Part shown: positions 31,183-40,108 of the stretch, piece by piece
How positions within the stretch are numbered: the first letter of the stretch is position 1
How the letters are laid out: each line of letters begins with the position of its first letter
Source: Clostridia bacterium
GTDB lineage: Bacteria > Bacillota > Clostridia > Oscillospirales > CAG-272
Length of the DNA stretch: 56,459 bases
Direction of reading: 5' to 3'
Assembly (NCBI GenBank): GCA_017508425.1
Contig: JAFVYZ010000055.1
Coordinates: 1-56,459 of the forward strand
The notes under the pieces: generated by a model
Databases searched by the model: none
What the model saw: only the letters and a program-made list of their open reading frames with translations
Told to the model about the DNA's origin: nothing
Program-made: the position numbers and the translations under genes

Positions 31183-33666
31183 TCATAAGCTTGACGGGTT
31201 AAAGTCCACCGTCAGAAGCGGTGTTTGCGGCTTTTGCTTGCCGAACGTGTCAAGCAAAATGCCGAACATTTCGCGCGTGCGAGGATTCAGCGCGCACTTG
31301 ATGACCATACGCATACGGTATTTTCCGTCCGCACGGTACACGGGTGCTTCAAAGGGACCGAAGGCGATGATCTGCACGTCGCTGTACTCTCCGGCAACCA
31401 GCCCCGACAGCTCCTTGGCCAGTGCCGTCGCCGCCGGCAAGAGCTTACGCTCATCGGTGTGCGAAAGCGTCAAAAGAGCAATGTCGCAAAAGGGCGGGAA
31501 CACCAGGGCGCGACGCAGCTTGATCTCACGCTCGTAAAAGGACTCATAGTCCTGTTGGCACGCCAAGCGTATCACCTCGTGATCGGGATTTTGGGTCTGG
31601 ATCACGGCGACCCCGGGGCGATCGGCGCGCCCCGCGCGCCCAATGACCTGGGTCAGCATCGAAAAGGTGCGCTCGGCCGCGCGGTAATCATCAAGGTAAA
31701 GCGAGGAATCGGCCATCAAGACCCCGACAAGGGTCACATTCGGGAAATCATGTCCCTTGGTCACCATTTGCGTGCCGAGCAGCACGTCGGCCTCACCGCG
31801 GCGAAATGCACCCAGCATCTCATCATAGGAAAAACGCGTGCCCGTGGTATCGGTGTCCATACGGAGCACCCTTTTGTCGGGGAGCAGGCTCCTCAGCTCC
31901 TCCTCCACGCGCTGCGTGCCGTAGCCAAGACGCGCCAAATGGGGCGAATGACACGAGGGACATTCCTTCGGCAGGGGTCTTCTTCGACCGCAAAAATGGC
32001 ACAGCAAATACCCCTCGTCATAGGAGCGTCCCTTGGTGTGATAGGTGAGCGTAACGCTGCACGAGGGACAGGTCAGGGCCTCGCCGCAGGAGCGGCAGGA
32101 TACCACGTGATTGTAGCCGCGGCGGTTGAGAAACAGGATCGACTGATTGCCGTCGGCCGTGTTTTTCAGCAGCATCTCCTTCAGCACCCCTCCGATGGGG
32201 GAAAGATTGCCGCCGCCGGCCTCGCCGCGCATATCAGCGACTCGCACCTCGGGGAGCCTGGCCCCCGCATGGCGGTGCTTGAGCTGCAGCAGCGTATATC
32301 GACCCTCCAGCGCACGCTTATAGCTTTCGAGCGATGGTGTAGCCGAGCAAAGCAGGAGCGTGGCTCCCCGCTTGGCACAACGCCAACGTGCCACGTCACG
32401 CGCGTGATATTTGGGATTCATATCCGATTTATAGGTGTGCTCGTGCTCCTCATCGATCACAATTAGGCCCAGGTCCTTGACGGGGGCAAACACCGCCGAG
32501 CGCGTGCCGACCACCACGTCCGCCTCTCCCTCAAGGATACGGTAGTAGGTGTCAAGACGCTCCCCTGCCGAAAGCGAGGAGTGCATCACGGCCACACGCG
32601 ACCCATAGCGCGAGCAAAAAATAGACAACGTTTGGGGGGTGAGCGCAATTTCGGGGAGCAGCACGATCACACCCTTGCCGCGCGACAAGACGTGGTCGAT
32701 CGTTTTGAGCATCGTGGGCGTTTTGCCACTGCCCGTGACCCCATGGAGCAATGCCGCGTGAGGAGTGCCCTCATCGATAAACCGAGAAAGCTGCTCGAAC
32801 ACGGCCGCCTGCTCGGGATTCAAGGTAAAATCACGCGGGAGCGTTTTGCATTCGGGGACGGTCGCGTACGGATTCCGCCACACGCGCTCGGCGCGGCGCG
32901 ACGCCAGTCCCTTTTCAAGGAGCGCGTCAAGCACGGCCTTGGAATAGCCTGCCTCACGCAAAAAATCAGCCGTTTTCTCCCCGTCAAGGAGCAATGCCAG
33001 CGCACCTCGCTGCTTGTCGCCGAGGCGCGGCTTTTTCTCGGTGCCGTCCACCAAACCCTTTGCCGTCTGCACATCCACAGCCAACGCATAAAACACGCTT
33101 TCCTTTTGCGCCATTTCGCTTTTTTGCGCAAGCTCACGCGCCACAAGTCCCAGGCGCAAAAGATGCTTCAAATGCTCCTCGGTCGCCTCGCCGAAGCGCG
33201 AGGTAAGCGTGTCAAGCCTGGCACCGCCAAGACGCTGAAGGTGTGAGAGCACAAAGGTCTCTTCAGGGGAAAGCTTGGTCACGTCACGGGGGGATTCACC
33301 CGTTGGGCGATAGTACTCAACAAGACCCGAAAAGGCCCCGGACGGGATCATCGCATGCACGGCATCGCCTGTCGCGCAAAGTGTGTTTTCACGCAAAAAG
33401 TGAACAAGCCCCAGCATTTCATCGGTGAGGGAAATGCGAGGCGTCGTAACCGAAAAAATGGGCTTGACGGAATCGTACTCCGCGCGCTCAGCCAATGCGA
33501 CCACAAGGCCCATGTGACGACGGTTTCCGCCGCCAAAGGGTACGGTCACAAAGCTACCTGCGCGCACGACTCCTTCAAGCGCCGCCGGGATCAAATAATC
33601 ATATTCCTTGTCAAGAAAGTGGGGAGCATCCAGCAATCTGACTCTTGCGTACGCATAGCTTGACAC
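31183..33666 (-). CDS. priA: Primosomal protein N' (PriA helicase)
   Basis: Superfamily 2 DNA helicase that restarts stalled replication forks. N-terminal DNA-binding domain begins YAYARVRLLDAPHFLDKEYD; the helicase core has Walker A HGVTGSGKTPTM, DEEH box VIDEEHEHTYK and SATPSLES. The zinc-binding part has CRSCGEALTCPSCSVTL and later CHFCGRRRPLPKECPSC. The C-terminal helicase motifs GTQMVTKGHDFPNV and QVIGRAGRADRPG are present. I start at GTG 33664-33666, 4-5 nt after AAAGGAGGGGG; the frame continues to 33711. 827 residues. Confidence 0.96.
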   Translation of the reverse strand: MSSYAYARVRLLDAPHFLDKEYDYLIPAALEGVVRAGSFVTVPFGGGNRRHMGLVVALAERAEYDSVKPIFSVTTPRISLTDEMLGLVHFLRENTLCATGDAVHAMIPSGAFSGLVEYYRPTGESPRDVTKLSPEETFVLSHLQRLGGARLDTLTSRFGEATEEHLKHLLRLGLVARELAQKSEMAQKESVFYALAVDVQTAKGLVDGTEKKPRLGDKQRGALALLLDGEKTADFLREAGYSKAVLDALLEKGLASRRAERVWRNPYATVPECKTLPRDFTLNPEQAAVFEQLSRFIDEGTPHAALLHGVTGSGKTPTMLKTIDHVLSRGKGVIVLLPEIALTPQTLSIFCSRYGSRVAVMHSSLSAGERLDTYYRILEGEADVVVGTRSAVFAPVKDLGLIVIDEEHEHTYKSDMNPKYHARDVARWRCAKRGATLLLCSATPSLESYKRALEGRYTLLQLKHRHAGARLPEVRVADMRGEAGGGNLSPIGGVLKEMLLKNTADGNQSILFLNRRGYNHVVSCRSCGEALTCPSCSVTLTYHTKGRSYDEGYLLCHFCGRRRPLPKECPSCHSPHLARLGYGTQRVEEELRSLLPDKRVLRMDTDTTGTRFSYDEMLGAFRRGEADVLLGTQMVTKGHDFPNVTLVGVLMADSSLYLDDYRAAERTFSMLTQVIGRAGRADRPGVAVIQTQNPDHEVIRLACQQDYESFYEREIKLRRALVFPPFCDIALLTLSHTDERKLLPAATALAKELSGLVAGEYSDVQIIAFGPFEAPVYRADGKYRMRMVIKCALNPRTREMFGILLDTFGKQKPQTPLLTVDFNPSSL

Positions 33667-33700
33667 GGTGCCCCCCTCCTTTCTTTGTTGTGCCGCCTTA

Positions 33701-33997
33701 TCAGTCGGCAAGCTCCTCTTCAGCCTCAGTAATCTCCGGCGCGTCCACGATCATGTAGTCGCCGCGCTTCATGCCGTCAATGGCATTTTTAACGGCCTTT
33801 TTATCGGCCAAGTCCTGATCGATCATCGAAATGATGCTGTTGCCGCCCTCTTTACTGCCGGTAAGCACATTCTCGGCGCTGGCGCGCTGCTTGACGTATT
33901 CATCGGTAATGAGGCGTGCGCACTTTGCAGTGGCGATTGCCAGCTGGTAACGGTTATAATTGCCTTTGGTCAGTTCATCAATGGTAGGGTAAATCAT
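33701..33997 (-). CDS. rpoZ: RNA polymerase omega subunit
   Basis: 98-residue omega subunit, which stabilises the beta' subunit of RNA polymerase. MIYPTIDELTKGNYNRYQLA followed by KCARLITDEYVKQR matches the family. The acidic C-terminal tail (DAPEITEAEEELAD) is typical of Clostridia. Its position between gmk and priA is the conserved Firmicutes order, without coaBC. Confidence 0.94.
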   Translation of the reverse strand: MIYPTIDELTKGNYNRYQLAIATAKCARLITDEYVKQRASAENVLTGSKEGGNSIISMIDQDLADKKAVKNAIDGMKRGDYMIVDAPEITEAEEELAD

Positions 33998-34030
33998 CTT
34001 GGTTCTCCTTCAAAATTTATGTTCAAAATT

Positions 34031-34651
34031 TTATTGCTCAAAGTATTTTTCAGCCGCGTCGGCGTTTCGGCGCACGGCCAAGGTCTCGGCACGAACGATC
34101 GCGCGAATATCAAGAGCAGCTTGGTTAGCCTCCCCTTCGCGGTTATAGACCACATAATCGTAATCGACCACAGCGGGCACCTCCGCACGCGTGCGGGCAA
34201 GACGCTCGAGGATCTTTTGCTCGGTCTCGGTTCCGCGGCCGCGAAGACGGGCCTCTTGTACGGCATACGAGGGGGGGAGCAGCATGATCATTACGGCCTC
34301 GGGGTAGGCACGCTTCACGTTGTAGGCTCCCTCGACCTCGATCTCCAGCAGCAAATTCTTACCCATTGCAAGCACCTCCTCGGCCTCCTTTTTGGGAGTA
34401 CCGTAGTAATTGCCGCAATACTCGGTGTATTCGAGCATTTCACCGCGCGAAACACGCGCCTCAAATTCCTCACGGGTGAGGAAGTGATAATTTTTGCCGT
34501 TCACCTCACCGGGGCGCGGTGCACGCGTCGTAGCGGACACCGAATAACGGTAGCTGTCATCACGGAGCAGATCCGCGAGGACTGTGCCCTTGCCGCTGCC
34601 GGCAGGGCCCGAAAAAACGATCAAAAGTCCGCGCTTTTCGGCCGAGGTCAT
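34031..34651 (-). CDS. gmk: Guanylate kinase
   Basis: Phosphorylates GMP to GDP with ATP. P-loop [17 protein letters not shown] near residue 13-29; [20 protein letters not shown] and FLTREEF form the GMP-binding region; [19 protein letters not shown] and [20 protein letters not shown] follow. 206 residues, normal length. Its start overlaps the end of remA by four bases. Confidence 0.96.
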   Translation of the reverse strand: MTSAEKRGLLIVFSGPAGSGKGTVLADLLRDDSYRYSVSATTRAPRPGEVNGKNYHFLTREEFEARVSRGEMLEYTEYCGNYYGTPKKEAEEVLAMGKNLLLEIEVEGAYNVKRAYPEAVMIMLLPPSYAVQEARLRGRGTETEQKILERLARTRAEVPAVVDYDYVVYNREGEANQAALDIRAIVRAETLAVRRNADAAEKYFEQ

Positions 34652-34920
34652 TCCTCCACCTCCGCCTCTTCATCGTCACCCACGCTCTCGTCCTCAAGAC
34701 GGTTGGCAATGGTCTCGGCCTGGATGGCGGAAAGAATAACGTGCTCGCTGTCGGTAATAATCACGGCACGGGTCCTGCGTCCACAGGTCACGTCAATGGT
34801 CCTGCCCTCATCCTTCGCGTCCTGGATGAGGCGCTTGACGGGGGCAGAATCGGGGCTGACCAAGGCCACCATACGGTTTGCCGCCACCATATTTCCAAAC
34901 CCGATATTGATAAATTTCAT
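34648..34920 (-). CDS. remA: RemA family regulator (DUF370)
   Basis: 90-residue RemA-type protein. In B. subtilis RemA is a DNA-binding activator of matrix genes; the role in Clostridia is less defined. Signature: [39 protein letters not shown] and [21 protein letters not shown] choose the ATG at 34918-34920 with AAGGGAG upstream; the frame opens 24 nt earlier. First gene of the long operon and directly behind a consensus promoter. The C-terminus adds an acidic tail ([10 protein letters not shown]). Confidence 0.94.
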   Translation of the reverse strand: MKFINIGFGNMVAANRMVALVSPDSAPVKRLIQDAKDEGRTIDVTCGRRTRAVIITDSEHVILSAIQAETIANRLEDESVGDDEEAEVEE

Positions 34921-34960
34921 CGTACAAACTCCCTTCGGACACATTACTTATATAAAAAAT

Positions 34961-34989
34961 ATTATAATACAAATATTTCATTTTGTCAA
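34961..34989 (-). promoter_or_regulatory. Promoter of the remA-thiN operon
   Basis: TTGACA (34984-34989), 17-nt spacer and TATAAT (34961-34966) on the minus strand, about 41 nt before remA. Another promoter may exist in the priA-def gap, but I cannot identify one. Confidence 0.9.
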
Positions 34990-35057
34990 TCTTATGACCA
35001 AAATTCTTTTTATAAACACATTTTTTCCTTCGGACGCAAAAAAATTTCAAAACCCCC

Positions 35058-35086
35058 TTGCAAAAACGGCTAAAATAAGGTAAAAT
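35058..35086 (+). promoter_or_regulatory. Promoter of efp
   Basis: TTGCAA (35058-35063), 17-nt spacer and TAAAAT (35081-35086); about 70 nt leader before the efp start. Confidence 0.65.
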
Positions 35087-35157
35087 AATTTTAACCATGC
35101 AAACGGCGCGCAAACATAGGCGTCAAAACTAAATCAACCATACTTCGGAGGTATAAA

Positions 35158-35718
35158 ATGGTAGTAGCAGGCGATTTTAAAAACGGTGTCACCTTTGACG
35201 ACGGTCAGGGTAACGTTTTACAGGTAGTAGAGTTCCAGCACGTCAAGCCCGGCAAGGGTGCAGCGTTCGTTCGCACCAAGCTGAAGAACGTCATCACCGG
35301 CGCGGTCATTGAAAAGACCTTCAACCCCACCGATAAGTTCGAGAACGCTTACATCGAGCGCAAGGAGATGCAGTACTCCTACAACGATGGCGATCTTTAC
35401 TACTTCATGGATATGGAGTCCTTTGATATGATGCCCCTGAACAGTGACAAGCTCCCCGAGAGCTTTAAGTTCGTCAAGGAAGAGATGATGTGCAAGATCA
35501 TTTCCTACAAGGGCAACGTATTCGGCGTTGAGCCTCCCACATTCGTGGAGCTTGCCGTTGCACAGACCGATCCCGGCTTTGCCGGCAACACCGCCACCAA
35601 CACCCTCAAGCCCGCAACGCTTGAGACGGGTGCGGAGATCAAGGTGCCGCTCTTCATCAACGAGGGCGACGTGCTCAAGATCGACACCCGTACCGGTGAA
35701 TACCTGTCCCGCGCATAA
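35158..35718 (+). CDS. efp: Translation elongation factor P
   Basis: EF-P relieves ribosomes stalled at polyproline. 186 residues with the three beta domains. The loop that reaches the peptidyl-transferase centre reads [10 protein letters not shown] with Lys33, the position that is modified in many bacteria. [20 protein letters not shown] and [14 protein letters not shown] follow, and the end is [26 protein letters not shown] lies 8 nt before the ATG. Co-transcribed with the next gene. Confidence 0.96.
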   Translation: MVVAGDFKNGVTFDDGQGNVLQVVEFQHVKPGKGAAFVRTKLKNVITGAVIEKTFNPTDKFENAYIERKEMQYSYNDGDLYYFMDMESFDMMPLNSDKLPESFKFVKEEMMCKIISYKGNVFGVEPPTFVELAVAQTDPGFAGNTATNTLKPATLETGAEIKVPLFINEGDVLKIDTRTGEYLSRA

Positions 35719-35741
35719 TTTTTAAAATAAGGAGTATCGCT

Positions 35742-36152
35742 ATGAACCTGACTGAAAAGGCCGCATACTTGAAGGGTCTTGCCGAGGGTCTTGCTCTTGA
35801 GAGCGAGACAAAGGAGGGCAAGCTGATCAACGCGCTCATCGATATGGTCGCGGCACTTGCCGAAAAGGTAGAGGACCTCGATTTTGATGTGGAAGAGCTC
35901 AACGACTACTGTGAGGAGCTCGATGAGGACCTGCACGACGTAGAGGAAGTGCTCCTTGACGAATGCGATGACGAGTGCGACGGCGATTGCGACGAGTGCG
36001 AATTTGCCGACGAATGCGATTTTTGCGAGGGCCCCTATGAGGTAGAGTGCCCCGGCTGCGGCGAAACCGTTTGCTTTGACGAGGACGTAGATCCTACCGA
36101 CCTCGCTTGCCCCGCTTGCGGCAAAAAGCTGCTTGAAGAGGTAGAAGAATAA
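35742..36152 (+). CDS. CD1247-type acidic zinc-ribbon protein
   Basis: 136-residue protein. The N-terminal ~45 residues (MNLTEKAAYLKGLAEGLALE) match the CD1247 N-terminal domain found in Clostridia downstream of efp. A very acidic, Cys-containing middle follows (DECDDECDGDCDECEFADEC), and the end has a zinc ribbon with CPGCG and CPACG. The function is unknown. The 23-nt gap to efp suggests co-transcription. The acid-rich middle could bind divalent cations, which is inference. Confidence 0.88.
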   Translation: MNLTEKAAYLKGLAEGLALESETKEGKLINALIDMVAALAEKVEDLDFDVEELNDYCEELDEDLHDVEEVLLDECDDECDGDCDECEFADECDFCEGPYEVECPGCGETVCFDEDVDPTDLACPACGKKLLEEVEE

Positions 36153-36157
36153 TCCAA

Positions 36158-36195
36158 ATGCTCCCGGGCCCTGCGGTCGGGGAGCATTTTTTATT
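36158..36195 (+). terminator. Terminator of the efp operon
   Basis: ATGCTCCC/GGGAGCAT stem (36158-36165/36180-36187) followed by a long T-run. Confidence 0.85.
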
Positions 36196-36280
36196 TTTTT
36201 GCATAAAACAGCCCTACTTTGTACGAATAATAAGACCGCAAACACCTCTTCAAAAAAATTAGAAAAATTTTAAAAAATAC

Positions 36281-36330
36281 TTGACAGGCGTACCAATATG
36301 TGCTACACTATTTTTAGAATAATTCTAAAA
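36281..36330 (+). promoter_or_regulatory. Promoter and PerR-type operator of perR-rbr
   Basis: TTGACA (36281-36286), 17-nt spacer and TACACT (36304-36309). Immediately downstream a palindrome TTAGAATAATTCTAA (36314-36328), extended by flanking T/A to 36312-36330, closely matches the PerR box. It overlaps the transcription start region, so peroxide-responsive autoregulation is expected. Confidence 0.85.
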
Positions 36331-36340
36331 GGAGGGCCTT

Positions 36341-36703
36341 ATGGTACAAAAACGAGCCGCTGTGTTAAAGGTGCTGCAAACCTCCGAGGGGCATTTGCAG
36401 GCCGACGAGATCTTTAAGCGCGTCAAGGAATATTACCCCAATATGGTACTGGCTACCGTTTATAACAACCTGCACGCTCTGGCAAACGACGGCTACATCC
36501 GTCACATAAAAACGGGGACGGGTGCCGATTTTTACGACAAGACCCCCACTGCCCACGAGCACGCACTGTGCACCTCCTGCGGCAAGCTGATCGACGCCGA
36601 CCTCGGCGACCTCGGTGCTTATTTGCGCGAACACGCCGACCTTCCCATACTTTCCTACGATCTCATTTTGCATACCGTATGCCCCCAATGTAAGGGCCAC
36701 TAA
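36341..36703 (+). CDS. perR: PerR-type Fur-family repressor
   Basis: A 120-residue Fur-family metalloregulator. The winged helix (QTSEGHLQADEIFKRVKEYY, then LATVYNNLHALANDGYI) is followed by a dimerisation domain with HEHALCTSCGKLIDADL and a C-terminal CPQC pair, which form the structural zinc site. It is shorter than B. subtilis PerR at the N-terminus. The PerR-box operator in front and a rubrerythrin gene behind support a peroxide-sensing role. AGGAGG precedes the ATG. Confidence 0.92.
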   Translation: MVQKRAAVLKVLQTSEGHLQADEIFKRVKEYYPNMVLATVYNNLHALANDGYIRHIKTGTGADFYDKTPTAHEHALCTSCGKLIDADLGDLGAYLREHADLPILSYDLILHTVCPQCKGH

Positions 36704-36736
36704 ATTTAAATTCAATAAAAAAAGGAGAAAAAAACC

Positions 36737-37276
36737 ATGAGCAAAGAACTAAAAGGCACAAAGACCGAGGCCAATCTGATGGCCGCTTTTTCCGGCGAGA
36801 GCGAGGCTCGAAACAAGTACACCTATTTTGCCAGCGTTGCAAAGAAGGAGGGCTATGAGCAGATCAGCGCCCTGTTCACCAAAACCGCCGAAAACGAGAA
36901 GGAGCACGCTAAAATGTGGTTCAAGCTCCTCGGCGGTATCGGCAACACCGCCGAGAACCTTGCCTCCGCTGCTGCAGGCGAGAACTACGAATGGACCGAC
37001 ATGTACGCCACCTTCGCCAAGGAGGCCGAGGAAGAGGGCTTTACCGAGATCGCGGCCAAGTTCCGTGCCGTTGCCGCAATTGAGAAATCGCACGAGGAGC
37101 GTTACCGCAAGCTTCTCAACAACGTGGAAATGCAAGCCGTTTTTGCCAAGGCAGAGCAAACCATGTGGGAGTGCCGCAACTGCGGTCACCTGGTAATGGG
37201 CAAAAAGGCCCCCGAAATTTGCCCCGTTTGCGCACATCCGAATAGCTACTTTGAAGTACGCGCTGAAAACTATTAA
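36737..37276 (+). CDS. rbr: Rubrerythrin
   Basis: Non-haem iron peroxidase of anaerobes that reduces hydrogen peroxide. The N-terminal ferritin-like domain has two ExxH-type pairs ([34 protein letters not shown] and [14 protein letters not shown]). The C-terminal rubredoxin domain has CRNCGH and CPVCAHP, which bind one iron. 179 residues. Located 33 nt behind perR in one operon, consistent with peroxide-stress induction. AAAGGAG precedes the ATG. Confidence 0.96.
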   Translation: MSKELKGTKTEANLMAAFSGESEARNKYTYFASVAKKEGYEQISALFTKTAENEKEHAKMWFKLLGGIGNTAENLASAAAGENYEWTDMYATFAKEAEEEGFTEIAAKFRAVAAIEKSHEERYRKLLNNVEMQAVFAKAEQTMWECRNCGHLVMGKKAPEICPVCAHPNSYFEVRAENY

Positions 37277-37289
37277 GGGATGGTGTATT

Positions 37290-37384
37290 TGGCACAGACC
37301 AAAAACACACAAAATTAAAGTATCCTTATACTAACAAAGCAAACCGCTTTTTCTCTTGCTAAAACAGGAGAAAAGGCGGTTTTT
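37290..37384 (+). repeat. 95-bp direct repeat, copy 1 (with terminator stem)
   Basis: This 95-bp segment recurs at 37521-37615 with two adjacent mismatches. It ends in a terminator-like stem (AACCGC...GCGGTT with T-run) and follows the rubrerythrin stop. Its start TGGCACAGACC also recurs. Confidence 0.85.
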
Positions 37385-37520
37385 GTGGAAATCCTCACGG
37401 ATTTCATTTTTATAGTATGTGTGTTTTTTAGCCGCGCTCCCGACACTCGACGTATTGAATACGCCTATCGTGTCGCGATCACGCCTTCTGCACGCAAATC
37501 CACCACCCCCTTTTTTTTGC
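37385..37520 (+). other. Spacer between the 95-bp repeats
   Basis: 136 bases without a gene. Contains small hairpins GAAATCC/GGATTTC (37388-37405 region) and CGACAC/GTGTCG enclosing CGTATT/AATACG. Could be a short RNA or residue of an insertion. No reading frame is convincing. Confidence 0.4.
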
Positions 37521-37615
37521 TGGCACAGACCAAAAACACACAAAATTAAAGTATCCTTGCACTAACAAAGCAAACCGCTTTTTCTCTTGCTAAAACAGGA
37601 GAAAAGGCGGTTTTT
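37521..37615 (+). repeat. 95-bp direct repeat, copy 2 (with terminator stem)
   Basis: Second copy of the 37290-37384 segment, offset 231 bp, ending in the same terminator-like stem. It lies just before the promoter of the MBL gene, so it may insulate that gene from upstream transcription. Confidence 0.85.
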
Positions 37616-37618
37616 TAC

Positions 37619-37647
37619 TTGCATTTTGTATTTTAACGTGCTATAAT
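37619..37647 (+). promoter_or_regulatory. Promoter of the MBL-fold hydrolase gene
   Basis: TTGCAT (37619-37624), 17-nt spacer and TATAAT (37642-37647); start codon about 33 nt downstream. Confidence 0.8.
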
Positions 37648-37679
37648 AAAATCAATTCCATCAAAAAGAGGTTCACGGT

Positions 37680-38498
37680 ATGAAATTCACGTTTCTCGGC
37701 ACGGCTTCCTGCGAGGGGGTCCCTGCGCTGTTTTGTAACTGCCCGCGCTGCGCGGCCGCAAGGGCCTTGGGCGGTAAAAACGTACGGACACGCGCACAAG
37801 CCCTCATTGACGACGATATTCTCATCGACCTCCCACCCGACACGCTCTATCATTTTCACACACATGGCGTGGAGGGGCACAAGCTAAAGCACCTTTTGCT
37901 CACGCACTCGCACTCCGACCACCTTATCCCCAAGGAGCTTCACAACCGCGGACCCGGGCGCTGTCACGATATGGATGTTGATATATTGCACGTCTGGTGC
38001 AGCCAAGGCTCTTACGACGCCATAAAAGCCATTGCCCCCCGCGAGGATCACGTAAAGCTTCACCTCATCAAGCCCTTTGAGCCCTTTACGGTGGGCAAAT
38101 ACCGCATCACCCCCCTGCCCGCCAATCACCACAAGGGCGATGAAGCGGTCATTTACCTTATTGAGGGTGAGAAAACGATGCTTTATGCGCTCGATTCGGG
38201 CTATTTTTACGACGAGGTATTTGACTACCTCGCCGAGCATCACGTGAAGCTCGATTTTGCCGTGTACGATTGCTCGCTCATTGAGCGCGTATGGCCGCAC
38301 ATCATCGGGCACATGGGCCTTCACCGAATCCGCCTGGTGGTCGAAAAGCTCCGCGAGCTTGGCGTAGCCACCGACCGGACCATCCACAGCATAAGCCATT
38401 TTTCGCACAACGGTCAGGCTCTCCAATCCGACATTGAGGAGCTGGTGAAGGACGACGGATATCTTGTCGCCTACGACGGGCGCGTTATTGAACTGTAA
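37680..38498 (+). CDS. MBL-fold metal-dependent hydrolase (PhnP-like)
   Basis: 272-residue metallo-beta-lactamase-fold protein. It begins MKFTFLGTASCEGVPALFCNCPRC, a cysteine-rich start typical of the PhnP/PqqB-like subgroup. The metal motif LLTHSHSDHLIPKEL, PLPANHHKGDEAVIYL and the late SISHFSHNGQ carry the expected His/Asp ligands. PhnP hydrolyses cyclic phosphodiesters; without phosphonate genes nearby the substrate here is unknown. Own promoter and terminator. Confidence 0.88.
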   Translation: MKFTFLGTASCEGVPALFCNCPRCAAARALGGKNVRTRAQALIDDDILIDLPPDTLYHFHTHGVEGHKLKHLLLTHSHSDHLIPKELHNRGPGRCHDMDVDILHVWCSQGSYDAIKAIAPREDHVKLHLIKPFEPFTVGKYRITPLPANHHKGDEAVIYLIEGEKTMLYALDSGYFYDEVFDYLAEHHVKLDFAVYDCSLIERVWPHIIGHMGLHRIRLVVEKLRELGVATDRTIHSISHFSHNGQALQSDIEELVKDDGYLVAYDGRVIEL

Positions 38499-38501
38499 AA
38501 G

Positions 38502-38527
38502 AAAACCACCCCGAACGGGGTGGTTTT
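38502..38527. terminator. Bidirectional terminator
   Basis: AAAACCACCCCG/CGGGGTGGTTTT stem (38502-38513/38516-38527) between two convergent genes. Confidence 0.85.
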
Positions 38528-38536
38528 TTTATGGTT

Positions 38537-39463
38537 TTACTTATTAGAAGCCTCGGTAAGGACGGTGGCAAGACCGGCCAACCCCTGCAGCTCTGAGGGG
38601 ATAATGATCTTGGTGGCCTGCCCGTCTGCGACCTTAGCCCATGCCTCAAGGCTCTTGAGGGTCAGTACCTCCTTATCGGGCTTCACCTCATTGAGCATCT
38701 TAAGACCGGCGGCGGTGGCCTCCTGAACCTTCAAAATGGCCTCGGCTTCACCCTCGGCCTCGCGGATCTTTACCTCGCGCTCAGCCTCGGCACGCAGGAT
38801 CGCGGCCTGCTTCTCAGCCACAGCGTCCAGGATCGCGGATTGCTTGCGGCCCTCCGCCAAAAGGATCGCCGAGTTCTTTTCACCCTCGGCACGCAGGATC
38901 AGCTCGCGGCGTTCGCGCTCGGCCTTCATTTGCTTTTCCATCGCATCCTGAATTTCACGGGGCGGGATGATGTTTTTCAGCTCCACGCGGTTGACCTTGA
39001 TGCCCCACGCATCGGTAGCCTCATCCAAAATGGTGCGCATACGCGTGTTGATCGTATCGCGCGAGGTAAGCGTACCGTCAAGATCCAACTCACCAATCAT
39101 ATTACGAAGCGTGGTAGCGGTAAGATTTTCAATGGCGAAAATGGGGTTGGTCACACCGTACGCGTACAGCTTGCAGTCGGTGATCTGATAATACACGATC
39201 GTGTCGATCTGCATACGTACATTATCCTTGGTAATGACCGACTGAGGCGGGAAGTCCACGACCTGCTCCATCAAATTGACGCGTTTGCTGATGCGGTCAA
39301 TGAACGGGATCTTCAGGTGAAGACCGTTCTTCCAGGTTTCATGGTACGAGCCAAGTCGCTCAATGACGTAGGCGTGCGCCTGCGGCACGACGTGAATGTT
39401 GGTGATCATGGCAATGAGCACCAAGACCAAAATAATTACAATAGCAACAATAGGTCCTATCAT
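38537..39463 (-). CDS. SPFH/Band 7 (stomatin-like) membrane protein
   Basis: 308 residues with an N-terminal membrane anchor (IVAIVIILVLVLIAMITNI), then the SPFH domain (VVPQAHAYVIERLGSYHETW, MEQVVDFPPQSVITKDNVRM, NIIPPREIQDAMEKQMKAER) and a coiled-coil tail rich in EREAEGEAEAI. Stomatin-like proteins form membrane rings or microdomains, often with an NfeD partner, which is encoded directly upstream. AAAGGAG precedes the ATG. Confidence 0.93.
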   Translation of the reverse strand: MIGPIVAIVIILVLVLIAMITNIHVVPQAHAYVIERLGSYHETWKNGLHLKIPFIDRISKRVNLMEQVVDFPPQSVITKDNVRMQIDTIVYYQITDCKLYAYGVTNPIFAIENLTATTLRNMIGELDLDGTLTSRDTINTRMRTILDEATDAWGIKVNRVELKNIIPPREIQDAMEKQMKAERERRELILRAEGEKNSAILLAEGRKQSAILDAVAEKQAAILRAEAEREVKIREAEGEAEAILKVQEATAAGLKMLNEVKPDKEVLTLKSLEAWAKVADGQATKIIIPSELQGLAGLATVLTEASNK

Positions 39464-39496
39464 AGTAATTCTCCTTTTTACAATTTTAATATGGCA

Positions 39497-39916
39497 TTAT
39501 TTTACGATCAGCTTAACGCCCTTGATCTCCAGCACCGTAACCTCCGTGCCCACGGGGATCACACGCGAAGGATCCTCGGCGCGTGCCGACCAGCGAAGAC
39601 CTCCCACCTTCACCTCGCCACGCTCATGGATGTTTGAGATCTCCTCGGTCACCAAAGCCACACGCCCGATCAGCGCATCGGTGTTGGTTTTACTGTCCTT
39701 GCTTTTGAGCCATTTTTTGCAAAGGGGTCGAGTGGCAAACACCAGCAAAAGACCCACGGCAACAAAGATCAAAAGCTGCAAGGGAACAGGTACCTCCACA
39801 AAAGCAAGCACCATTGAGATCAGTGCGGCAGGAAAAAACCAAATCGCCACAAGATCAGCGGTAAACGCCTCGGTCAGCAATGCACAAGCCAGTACGGCAA
39901 TCCAAAAATACGGCAA
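39497..39916 (-). CDS. NfeD family membrane protein
   Basis: 139 residues. Two to three N-terminal membrane helices (PYFWIAVLACALLTEAF, LVAIWFFPAALISMVLAFV, LQLLIFVAVGLLLVFA) and a C-terminal OB-fold (LIGRVALVTEEISN, GEVKVGGLRWSARA, VIPVGTEVTVLEIKGVKLIV), the short NfeD form. NfeD proteins work with SPFH partners. TTG start 39914-39916 with AGGAGGG upstream. Promoter at 39956-39984; the SPFH gene follows by 33 nt. Confidence 0.92.
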   Translation of the reverse strand: MPYFWIAVLACALLTEAFTADLVAIWFFPAALISMVLAFVEVPVPLQLLIFVAVGLLLVFATRPLCKKWLKSKDSKTNTDALIGRVALVTEEISNIHERGEVKVGGLRWSARAEDPSRVIPVGTEVTVLEIKGVKLIVK

Positions 39917-39955
39917 TTTCTTTCCCTCCTTTCAAGCAAGATTTTGCGTATTTTC

Positions 39956-39984
39956 AGTATAACACAAGGCTCAAGGCCTGTCAA
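39956..39984 (-). promoter_or_regulatory. Promoter of the nfeD-SPFH operon
   Basis: TTGACA (39979-39984), 17-nt spacer and TATACT (39956-39961) on the minus strand. Confidence 0.85.
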
Positions 39985-40078
39985 GACGAGTGGCAGGCAA
40001 CGTGGGGAAATGAAGCCCCGTCTATGCTCATTTTGAGCAATTAACGCCTTGTTTTATACTATTTTTGCCATAAATTGA

Positions 40079-40107
40079 GCGGGGGAACGCATTTCCCCCG
40101 CTTTTTT
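40079..40107 (-). terminator. Terminator of the P-type ATPase gene
   Basis: GCGGGGGAA/TTCCCCCGC stem (40079-40087/40093-40101) with A/T-runs, two nt from the ATPase stop. Confidence 0.75.
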
Positions 40108-40108
40108 A

